A stretch of 11,454 bases of DNA from Gallionella sp. Lineage in GTDB: Bacteria > Pseudomonadota > Gammaproteobacteria > Burkholderiales > Gallionellaceae. The DNA lies in contig JANLID010000024.1 in NCBI GenBank assembly GCA_024654105.1, forward strand, positions 1 to 11,454, read 5' to 3'. The position numbers and the translations under genes are program-made. Positions 1-5,537 of this stretch are shown one piece after another (the first letter of the stretch is position 1; each line of letters begins with the position of its first letter). Below the pieces are notes generated by a model, which had not been told where the DNA came from, searched no databases, and saw only the letters and a list, made by a program, of their open reading frames with translations.

Positions 1-1
1 C

Positions 2-1882
2 GACAAACTCTACGTGCCCGTCTCGCAACTGCATGTCATCAGCCGCTACAGCGGCGGCGCGCCGGAAACCGCGCCGTTGCACAAGCTCGGCAGCGGCGCA
101 TGGGACAAGGCCAAGCGCCGCGCCATGCAGCAGGTGCGCGACACCGCCGCCGAACTGTTGAACCTGTATGCGCAGCGCGCCACGCGCAAGGGGCATGCGT
201 TCAAATTGAACTACCACGATTACGAAGCGTTCGCGGCAGGCTTCGATTTCGAGGAGACACCCGATCAGGCTGGCGCCATCGAGGCCGTCATCCTCGACTT
301 GCAATCCGGCAAGCCGATGGATCGGTTGATCTGCGGCGATGTCGGTTTCGGCAAAACCGAGGTTGCGCTGCGTGCCGCCTTTGTTGCGGTAATGGACGGC
401 AAGCAGGTCGCGGTGCTGGTACCGACCACCCTGCTCACCGAACAGCACTTTCAAAACTTCTCCACCCGTTTCGCCGACTTCCCGGTAAAGATCGCCGAGC
501 TGTCGCGCTTCCGCTCTGCGAAGGAAAGCAGCCAGGCGCTGATGGACATGGCGGAAGGCAAGCTCGACATCATCATCGGCACGCACAAGCTGATCCAGAA
601 GGACGTGAAATTCCACAACCTCGGCCTGGTCATCATCGACGAGGAGCACCGCTTCGGCGTGCAGCAGAAAGAGCGGTTGAAGGCTTTACGTGCAGAGGTG
701 GATGTATTGACGCTCACTGCGACGCCGATCCCGCGCACACTAGCGATGTCGCTGGAAGGGCTGCGCGATTTCTCGGTGATCGCCACCGCGCCGCAGCGCC
801 GGCTGTCGATCAAGACCTTCATCAGCAATTACAGCCAGGGCGTGATCCGCGAAGCGGTGTTGCGCGAACTCAAGCGCGGCGGGCAGGTGTATTTCCTGCA
901 CAACGAGGTGGATACCATCGCCAATATGGCGGAGAAACTGGAGACGCTGCTGCCGGAAGCGCGCATCCGCGTGGCACACGGCCAGATGAACGAACGCGAT
1001 CTGGAAGCGGTGATGCGCGACTTCACCCACCAGCGCTTCAACGTGCTGCTGTGCTCCACCATCATCGAGACCGGCATCGACGTGCCCACTGCCAACACCA
1101 TCATCATGAACCGCGCCGACCGCTTCGGCCTCGCGCAACTGCACCAGTTGCGCGGACGCGTCGGGCGTTCGCATCACCAGGCCTATGCGTATCTCTTGGT
1201 GGACAACATGGAAGGCCTCACCGCACAAGCAAAGAAACGGCTGGAAGCGATCCAGGCAATGGAGCAACTCGGCAGCGGCTTCTACCTCGCCATGCACGAT
1301 CTGGAGATTCGCGGCGCGGGCGAAGTGCTCGGCGAATCGCAGAGCGGCGAAATGCAGGAGATCGGTTTCAGCCTGTACGCCGACATGCTCTCCGCCGCGA
1401 TCAGTTCGCTACGCCAGGGCAAGGAACCGGACATGGCGCACCCGCTCGGCGTGACCACCGAGATCAACCTGCACACGCCCGCCTTGCTGCCGGACGGCTA
1501 CTGCGGCGATATTCACCAGCGCCTGGTAATCTACAAACGCCTCGCCAACTGCAACACGGAAGAAGAACTGGAAGACATGCAGCAGGAACTGATCGACCGC
1601 TTCGGCCTGCTGCCGGAGCCAACGCAAGCGCTATTCGACTGCCACCGCCTGCGCATCCTCGCCAAGCCGATCGGCATCAGCAAAGTGGACGCATCTGCGG
1701 AAGTGATACAAATCCAGTTCGTCCCGAACCCGCCGATCGACCCGATGAAGGTCATCACCATGATTCAAAGCAAACGGCACATCAAGATGGCGGGGCAGGA
1801 CAAGCTGAAGATTGATTTGAAGTATGGGGATCTGGGGCGGAGGGTGTTAGCGATAAAAAACTTTTTTAATGAATTGAAGTGA
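2..1882 (+). CDS. mfd: Transcription-repair coupling factor Mfd, 3' part (5' end outside window)
   Basis: Mfd is a DNA translocase that removes stalled RNA polymerase at lesions and recruits UvrA. The reading frame is open from the window edge, and the first residues (DKLYVPVSQLHVISRYSGG) match the end of the RNA-polymerase-interacting domain, so the visible GTG at 14 is internal and the true start lies upstream. Next comes the RecG-like helicase core: Walker A GDVGFGKTE near nt 336-362, the DEEH box near 638-649, TATPIPRTL near 720-745, and the motif V/VI segment ETGIDVP...QLRGRVGRSHH near 1069-1180. The TRCF C-terminal domain follows (LGESQSGEMQEIGFSLYADML region near 1327-1388), and the protein ends naturally at TGA 1880-1882. 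About 626 residues are visible, against roughly 1,150 for the family. No good terminator follows. The next gene (cas2) is convergent. Identification is certain; only the N-terminal UvrB-like modules are unseen. Confidence 0.97.
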   Translation, partial: DKLYVPVSQLHVISRYSGGAPETAPLHKLGSGAWDKAKRRAMQQVRDTAAELLNLYAQRATRKGHAFKLNYHDYEAFAAGFDFEETPDQAGAIEAVILDLQSGKPMDRLICGDVGFGKTEVALRAAFVAVMDGKQVAVLVPTTLLTEQHFQNFSTRFADFPVKIAELSRFRSAKESSQALMDMAEGKLDIIIGTHKLIQKDVKFHNLGLVIIDEEHRFGVQQKERLKALRAEVDVLTLTATPIPRTLAMSLEGLRDFSVIATAPQRRLSIKTFISNYSQGVIREAVLRELKRGGQVYFLHNEVDTIANMAEKLETLLPEARIRVAHGQMNERDLEAVMRDFTHQRFNVLLCSTIIETGIDVPTANTIIMNRADRFGLAQLHQLRGRVGRSHHQAYAYLLVDNMEGLTAQAKKRLEAIQAMEQLGSGFYLAMHDLEIRGAGEVLGESQSGEMQEIGFSLYADMLSAAISSLRQGKEPDMAHPLGVTTEINLHTPALLPDGYCGDIHQRLVIYKRLANCNTEEELEDMQQELIDRFGLLPEPTQALFDCHRLRILAKPIGISKVDASAEVIQIQFVPNPPIDPMKVITMIQSKRHIKMAGQDKLKIDLKYGDLGRRVLAIKNFFNELK

Positions 1883-1949
1883 GTCTTTGTTGGGTGCGGC
1901 TGAAGATCGCCAGAGGCGCGGGCGCTACGTCCACCTACAACGCCATGAC

Positions 1950-1963
1950 TTTCAACGTTGAAA
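1950..1963. repeat. Perfect 14-bp palindrome
   Basis: The sequence tttcaacgttgaaa is its own reverse complement. It lies about 70 bp after the mfd stop and immediately before two further hairpins. It could be a protein-binding operator or part of a decayed leader. There is no direct evidence of function. Confidence 0.55.
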
Positions 1964-1977
1964 AGCGCACTTTGCGC

Positions 1978-2008
1978 GAACTCTCGGTTATCGTGCCTCC
2001 GAGAGTTC
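1978..2008. repeat. 10-bp inverted repeat with 11-nt loop between convergent mfd and cas2
   Basis: gaactctcgg at 1978-1987 pairs perfectly with ccgagagttc at 1999-2008 around an 11-nt loop. It sits between the convergent 3' ends of mfd and cas2, where a bidirectional terminator would be expected. No T-tract follows on either strand, so it is not a standard intrinsic terminator; it might block 3' exonucleases or be a remnant of a repeat. Confidence 0.6.
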
Positions 2009-2135
2009 ACACAATCAAACAACGAAGGCAGAAAATCATCCTCCGTCAATATATTAGCCACAACGCGAGCCTGCCGCGTTTGTGCCGTTGCTACTGGATC
2101 GCGCCTCGAAGAGGTTCTCGTACCCGGAGGGTGCA

Positions 2136-2426
2136 TCATATTACCAGTGCTCCATCAAAATTCACTGCACGAAAATTTTCATACTCCTTGATGTGTAACT
2201 CCACTGGTTCGGTCAAACGATAGAGGCGCAAGCAGTCTTCTTTTTCGTCTATCTCATCGAGCAGTCGCCGCTCTAATTCTTCAAGCTGCATCTGATCGAC
2301 CTTGCACTCAAAGACAGAATTTTGCACACGCTGCCCGGTACTCTCGCATACTTTCGCGACGCGGCGCAGCCGTTTGCGCCCGGCTGCGGTTACGGTGGAT
2401 ACATCGTAAGTGATAATGATCAGCAT
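2136..2426 (-). CDS. cas2: CRISPR-associated endoribonuclease/integration subunit Cas2 (type I-C-like)
   Basis: This is a 96-residue protein beginning MLIIITYDVSTVTAAGRK. It has the Cas2 ferredoxin-like pattern: a first beta strand ending in the conserved Asp (D8, in TYDVST), GQRVQNSVFEC at about 31-41, then a C-terminal strand ending DGALVI. The TVTAAGRKRLRRVAKVCE segment is typical of type I-C Cas2. Cas2 normally bridges two Cas1 dimers in the spacer-integration complex. The gene appears full length and undamaged, but its partner cas1 upstream is only a C-terminal stump. No array or effector genes are in view. The ATG at 2424-2426 is chosen because it gives the family's usual N terminus. 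It has no clear Shine-Dalgarno sequence, and a 13-bp palindrome lies just upstream. The usual tight cas1-cas2 spacing is broken by a 124-bp hairpin-rich insert, so expression is doubtful. Family assignment is confident; activity is not. Confidence 0.9.
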   Translation of the reverse strand: MLIIITYDVSTVTAAGRKRLRRVAKVCESTGQRVQNSVFECKVDQMQLEELERRLLDEIDEKEDCLRLYRLTEPVELHIKEYENFRAVNFDGALVI

Positions 2427-2432
2427 GGCCGT

Positions 2433-2445
2433 CGAGTTAAACTCG
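2433..2445. repeat. 13-bp palindrome just upstream of cas2
   Basis: cgagtt-a-aactcg is a perfect dyad around one central base, 6 nt upstream of the cas2 ATG, where a Shine-Dalgarno sequence would be expected. It could be an operator or simply form a small hairpin that limits translation. Function is unknown. Confidence 0.4.
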
Positions 2446-2460
2446 CACAGCGAGACCGCG

Positions 2461-2501
2461 TCCCTCTCCCCCGCTTGCGGGGGATAGCTAGGAGAGAGGG
2501 A
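2461..2501. repeat. Compound hairpin resembling dispersed intergenic repeats
   Basis: An outer stem (tccctct at 2461-2467 with agaggga at 2495-2501) encloses an inner perfect stem, cccccgc at 2468-2474 with gcggggg at 2477-2483, plus an 11-nt asymmetric insert. From general knowledge, motifs of the CCCTCTCCC...GGGAGAGGG kind occur as multicopy intergenic repeats in many proteobacteria. Whether this one is multicopy in this genome cannot be told from one window. Confidence 0.55.
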
Positions 2502-2552
2502 ACGGGCATGATGGGTTTTATTATCAGAGGTAGCATTATTGTCATGCCCGTT
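2501..2552. repeat. 52-bp element bounded by 11-bp perfect inverted repeats
   Basis: aacgggcatga at 2501-2511 is the exact reverse complement of tcatgcccgtt at 2542-2552, with a 30-nt AT-richer centre. One end coincides with the cas1 stop codon (2551-2553) and the other abuts the compound hairpin at 2461-2501. It has the form of a small non-autonomous insertion or a REP-type palindromic unit. No target-site duplication is visible. Confidence 0.55.
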
Positions 2553-2883
2553 AACGGTAAAGGAACGGAAGATAGCCTTCCATTTCGCCGCGCAGCGTGC
2601 GCGCCATGAAGCGCGCTTGCAATAACGGCAGCAGGCCAATCGGCACTTTGGTTTCCAGCAACGGGTGCATCACCTCTTCCTGTTTGCGTTCCTGATAGGT
2701 AATTACCACGGTACGGCGCGCATCGCCTTCGAGCAGTACCGCGCCGCCTTCACGTTCGGCAAAATCGTTGGGGCCGATCTGCCCCCGGTTAATCAGGGTG
2801 AGTGCCAGCCCGGGATCGTATGGAACCTCAGTAATGCGTCCGATCTGCCCCCGGTTAATCAGGGTGAGTGCCAGCCGGTCGGC
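2551..2883 (-). pseudogene. cas1: cas1 C-terminal remnant (type I-C-like), truncated and rearranged
   Basis: The minus strand encodes the last ~110 residues of a Cas1 integrase. ADRLALTLINRGQI is followed by FAEREGGAVLLEGDARRTV, YQERKQEEVMHPLLETKVPIG and a terminal segment ending GYLPFLYR, which is the usual C terminus of type I-C Cas1, with TAA at 2551-2553. Family members are about 340 residues, so some 230 N-terminal residues are gone. The catalytic Glu, His and Asp of Cas1 all lie upstream of ADRL in the family and are therefore absent. Homology stops abruptly at about 2883, where the DNA becomes the region upstream of apaG. Inside the stump, a 22-residue in-frame insertion repeats LALTLINRGQIG, matching a 37-bp direct DNA repeat. 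The frame is still open past 2883 but reads into unrelated sequence. Best read as a dead gene left by deletion. Identity of the fragment is confident. Confidence 0.85.
2774..2876. repeat. 37-bp exact direct repeat, two copies with 29-bp spacer
   Basis: Positions 2774-2810 and 2840-2876 are identical over 37 bp, at a period of 66 bp (22 codons). Both lie in the cas1 remnant and both encode its LALTLINRGQIG motif on the minus strand. Only the higher-coordinate copy keeps the native upstream context (ADR), and only the lower-coordinate copy keeps the native downstream context (PNDFAEREGG). The 29-bp spacer matches neither. The dimensions imitate a CRISPR repeat-spacer unit, but the repeat is protein-coding cas1 sequence. 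Confidence 0.9.
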
Positions 2884-2931
2884 GAATACCCCCGGTGGAA
2901 ATACACCCCTTCGTTCAGGCTCATCTGTCGT

Positions 2932-2961
2932 TGGACAAGTCTCATCTGGACAAGGCTCATC
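2932..2961. repeat. Two tandem 15-bp repeats upstream of apaG
   Basis: tggacaagtctcatc (2932-2946) is followed directly by tggacaaggctcatc (2947-2961), with 14 of 15 bases identical. A further ctcatct occurs at 2920-2926. This lies between the cas1 breakpoint and the apaG start. It could be a binding-site array for the apaG promoter or slippage debris at the rearrangement junction. Confidence 0.6.
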
Positions 2962-2988
2962 TTGCGACACAGACCAAAATCGGTTCAA

Positions 2989-3381
2989 ATGCCGCAAATG
3001 GAACAACATGACCAGCATGGCATCATTATTCAGACGCAGGCAAATTATTTGCCTGAGCAGTCCGACGAGTTAGGCAACCGTTTTGTGTTTTCCTACACAA
3101 TTACCATCACCAATATGGGCAACAGCACTGCCAAGCTCATCAGCCGCCACTGGATCATCACCGACGCCCACAACCATGTACAGGAGGTGCGCGGACAGGG
3201 CGTAGTAGGAGAGCAACCATTGCTCAAGCCGAACCAGAGCTTCGAATACACCAGCGGCACAGTATTGACCACCCAGGTCGGCACGATGCGCGGCAGCTAT
3301 CAGATGCAAGCTGTCGACGGTGCGCAGTTCGATGTCGAAATTCCACAATTTGTGCTAAGTGTGCCGCGTGTTTTGCATTAG
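2989..3381 (+). CDS. apaG: ApaG domain protein
   Basis: A 130-residue protein that is a clear full-length ApaG: IIIQTQANYLPEQSD, then RFVFSYTITITNMGNSTAKL, SRHWIITDA, VQEVRGQGVVGEQPLLKPN, FEYTSGTVL, GTMRGSYQM, and the terminal FVLSVPRVLH. ApaG is a small soluble fibronectin-III-like beta-sandwich protein. In enterobacteria it is linked genetically to Co/Mg resistance and to diadenosine tetraphosphate metabolism, but its biochemical role is not settled. The start could be ATG 2989 or ATG 2998 (127 residues, nearer the family norm); neither has a clear Shine-Dalgarno sequence. mltA follows 7 nt after the stop, so the two are probably one transcript. The gene's 5' flank is the junction with the decayed cas1, so its original promoter or upstream neighbour may have been replaced. 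Confidence 0.95.
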   Translation: MPQMEQHDQHGIIIQTQANYLPEQSDELGNRFVFSYTITITNMGNSTAKLISRHWIITDAHNHVQEVRGQGVVGEQPLLKPNQSFEYTSGTVLTTQVGTMRGSYQMQAVDGAQFDVEIPQFVLSVPRVLH

Positions 3382-3388
3382 CAGGTTA

Positions 3389-4585
3389 ATGGATAACGCC
3401 AAAAATGTAGGGCCGCGCCGCGCCGTGCCGATGCCGGAACAAAAGTTTTATGTGCTCCTGCTGCCGTTGTTTTTTCTTGCCGCCTGCGCCGTGCCACCCA
3501 GGCCGCCGGCTATCCCGCCTGTTGCGCTTCCCGCCGCGCCGTTTGCGGTAAGCAAATGGGAGATGCTGCCGGACTGGCAAACAATAGATTTGCAGCCAAC
3601 TTGGGCAGCCTTTTTGCAAAGCTGCCACGCTTTGAAAAGCAAGCCGGATTGGCAAACGGTATGCACGCGTACCGAAGAATTGGCTCAGCCAGATAACACC
3701 GTATTGCGCGCTTTTTTTGAGGAAAGTTTCACGCCCTACCAGGTATTCAATCCGGACGGCTCGTCACAAGGCCTGATTACCGGCTATTACGAACCCAGGT
3801 TGAGGGGTAGCCGTGTCAGAACGGATCGCTTCCATTATCCGCTGCATGCGGTGCCGGACGACATACTGACCATCGATCTGAGTGAGGTATACCCGCAATT
3901 AAAGGGGCTGCGCCTGCGCGGCCGATTGCAGGGCCAACGCGTCATACCCTATTACAATCGCGCCGAAATTGACGACGGCAAGGCCGCGCTGCAAGGGCGC
4001 GAGTTGTTCTGGGTGGAAGATGCGGTGGATCTGTTCTTCCTGCAGATTCAGGGCTCGGGACGCATCGAGTTGCCTGATGGCAGCCTGGTAAAGGTCGGTT
4101 ATGCCGAACAGAACGGCCATCCCTATATCTCCATCGGCAAAAAACTGGTCGAAATGGGTGAATTGAAACTCGAAGAGGCTTCGATGCAGGGCATCAAGAA
4201 CTGGGCGCAGCGCTATCCGGAAAAACTTGGTGCGCTACTGGCGCAAAATCCGAGTTATGTATTTTTTCGCGAACTGCCGAATGGGCTTCCCGCACCGCTC
4301 GGCGCATTGGGTGTGCCACTGACTGAGGCGTACAGCATCGCGGTGGACCCGCGCACCGTTCCGCTCGGGGCGCCAGTTTTTCTCTCAACGACTTACCCGA
4401 ATACCAGCGAACCGCTGAACCGGCTGATGCTGGCGCAAGATACCGGCGGGGCGATCAAAGGAGCGGTGCGCGCCGATTTTTTCTGGGGTTTCGGCGAACA
4501 GGCCGGCGTTCAAGCAGGGCGCATGAGGCAAAGCGGACAGATGTGGGTATTATTCCCGAAGGGAGCGGAACCGGCGCTCAATTGA
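3389..4585 (+). CDS. mltA: Membrane-bound lytic murein transglycosylase A (lipoprotein)
   Basis: MltA cleaves the glycan strands of peptidoglycan to 1,6-anhydro-muropeptides from the inner face of the outer membrane. The N terminus has a lipoprotein signal (hydrophobic YVLLLPLFFLAAC with lipobox LAAC; Cys33 with this start), followed by a Pro/Ala-rich linker. The MltA domain is recognisable from FNPDGSSQGLITGYYEP through LFFLQIQGSGRIELPDG and GYAEQNGHPYISIG. The C-terminal 3D segment carries AQDTGGAIKG (Asp codon at 4439-4441) and RADFFWG (Asp at 4475-4477), the region of the family's essential aspartate. ATG 3389 is used because a weak AGG lies just upstream and it follows apaG by 7 nt. ATG 3431 would give a more typical 18-residue signal peptide. 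The length (398 aa) is normal. The last 8 bp overlap the convergent GGDEF gene. Confidence 0.95.
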   Translation: MDNAKNVGPRRAVPMPEQKFYVLLLPLFFLAACAVPPRPPAIPPVALPAAPFAVSKWEMLPDWQTIDLQPTWAAFLQSCHALKSKPDWQTVCTRTEELAQPDNTVLRAFFEESFTPYQVFNPDGSSQGLITGYYEPRLRGSRVRTDRFHYPLHAVPDDILTIDLSEVYPQLKGLRLRGRLQGQRVIPYYNRAEIDDGKAALQGRELFWVEDAVDLFFLQIQGSGRIELPDGSLVKVGYAEQNGHPYISIGKKLVEMGELKLEEASMQGIKNWAQRYPEKLGALLAQNPSYVFFRELPNGLPAPLGALGVPLTEAYSIAVDPRTVPLGAPVFLSTTYPNTSEPLNRLMLAQDTGGAIKGAVRADFFWGFGEQAGVQAGRMRQSGQMWVLFPKGAEPALN

Positions 4586-5531
4586 CAATGCGCACCTGGT
4601 CGCGTCCGCGATGCTTGGAATCATATAAAGCCACCTCGGCAAGCTTGATCAGTTCGTCCGCCGAAGTGTCGCGATAAGGCACGCGCGAAATTCCGCCAAT
4701 ACTGATGGTGACAATTCCATGCGGCGAATCGCCATGTGGGATGCTTAGTGCGCGGACCTTTGCACAAAGCTGCTGCGCATGGCGTTGCAAATCTTCGATG
4801 TTGGCGCCAAACGACACCACTGAAAACTGCGCGCCGCCATAGCGTGCCGCGCAATCCGAAGACCGTGAGAAAGACTTGGCAATGCAGTCCCCGACAATGC
4901 GTAAACATTCATCGCCGGCGCTTTCGCCATAGCGCTGATTGAACAACTTGAAGCGATCAAGATCAATCATCAGCACCGACAGCTCGCTGTGAGTGCGTTG
5001 CGCGGTAGAAAAAAATTTGGCGAATTCCTCATCGAAGCGACGGCGGTTGCTGATGCCGACCAGAGGATCGGTATAGACCAGGGTATTCAGTTGCCTGTTA
5101 AGCGTGGCCATATCCAGTCCGGTTTGATGCAGGTGCTGCTCGAGCAGAACTCTGGCGGTCACATCCTTCTGGATGCCAATGTAGTGCGTGAGCTTGCCAT
5201 CGGCGTTGTGTACCGGAGAAATGCTCAGCTCGTTCCAGAACATCGTGCCGTCCTTGCGGTAATTACGCAAGATCACCAGACAACCCTCGCCGCGCGACAG
5301 GGCGTTGCGTATGATTCCTATCTCCGGCTGGCCGGTGTCGTCACCTTGCAGAAAACGATAACTCTTCCCGACCACCTCGGCGGCCGCATAGCCGGTCATC
5401 TGCTCAAAGCCTGCGCTGGCATAAATAATCGGCTGACCGTCCTCCTGCGCATCGGCAATAGTGACGCCATCGTGCGATTCATTGATCGCCTTGGCCAGCA
5501 GGTCGCGAGAAATCTCCTGAGTCGCATCCAT
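4578..5531 (-). CDS. LOV-like PAS / degenerate GGDEF signalling protein
   Basis: A 317-residue soluble protein. Residues ~13-128 form a PAS domain of the LOV type: PIIYASAGFEQMTGY, GKSYRFLQGDDT, LRNYRKDGTMFWNELSISPV, YIGIQKDVT. The LOV signature is normally GRNCRFLQ; here the cysteine position is Tyr58. The flavin-contact residues N90, N100 and Q121 are kept. A short helical linker (~129-155) leads to a GGDEF domain (~156-317) starting YTDPLVGISNRRRF. The diguanylate cyclase signature is GGAQF at 232-236 instead of GGDEF, so cyclase activity is unlikely. The inhibitory c-di-GMP site RxxD is present as RSSD at 223-226, at the canonical spacing of five residues before the signature. By family knowledge this points to a c-di-GMP receptor or regulator rather than an enzyme. 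It begins 6 nt after the dsbC stop and is probably cotranscribed with it. Its stop overlaps the end of mltA. No EAL domain or membrane segment is present. Confidence 0.93.
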   Translation of the reverse strand: MDATQEISRDLLAKAINESHDGVTIADAQEDGQPIIYASAGFEQMTGYAAAEVVGKSYRFLQGDDTGQPEIGIIRNALSRGEGCLVILRNYRKDGTMFWNELSISPVHNADGKLTHYIGIQKDVTARVLLEQHLHQTGLDMATLNRQLNTLVYTDPLVGISNRRRFDEEFAKFFSTAQRTHSELSVLMIDLDRFKLFNQRYGESAGDECLRIVGDCIAKSFSRSSDCAARYGGAQFSVVSFGANIEDLQRHAQQLCAKVRALSIPHGDSPHGIVTISIGGISRVPYRDTSADELIKLAEVALYDSKHRGRDQVRIVN

Positions 5532-5537
5532 ACCAGT

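Larger units (their letters stand above)
1883..2135. other. Non-coding gap between mfd and cas2 with consecutive palindromes
   Basis: No convincing gene is visible here. Short open frames on both strands run into mfd or cas2 and resemble no family I know. The stretch lies downstream of cas2, where a type I-C leader and array would normally be, but no repeated unit resembling a CRISPR repeat is present. It contains three adjacent dyad symmetries: a 14-bp perfect palindrome at 1950-1963, a 5-bp stem at 1965-1977 and a 10-bp stem at 1978-2008. It may be residual leader sequence or simple intergenic DNA. Confidence 0.5.

Noticed and set aside
100..1815. Long plus-strand open frame inside mfd
   Set aside because: Arg/Ala/His-rich translation typical of an out-of-frame shadow in GC-rich DNA; mfd occupies the true frame.
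1852..1870. A-run followed by T-run at the mfd 3' end as a terminator
   Set aside because: It lies inside the mfd coding sequence and lacks a GC stem.
1883..2135. A CRISPR array or a small gene downstream of cas2
   Set aside because: No repeated unit is present, and the open frames on either strand overlap mfd or cas2 and resemble no known protein.
2427..2639. N-terminal extension of cas2 reading back through the hairpin region into cas1 DNA
   Set aside because: The extra residues do not belong to the Cas2 family, and the ATG at 2426 gives the normal N terminus and length.
2774..2876. Two 37-bp repeats with a 29-bp spacer as a minimal CRISPR array
   Set aside because: Both copies encode the conserved Cas1 motif LALTLINRGQIG in the correct frame, so they are duplicated cas1 sequence, not array repeats.
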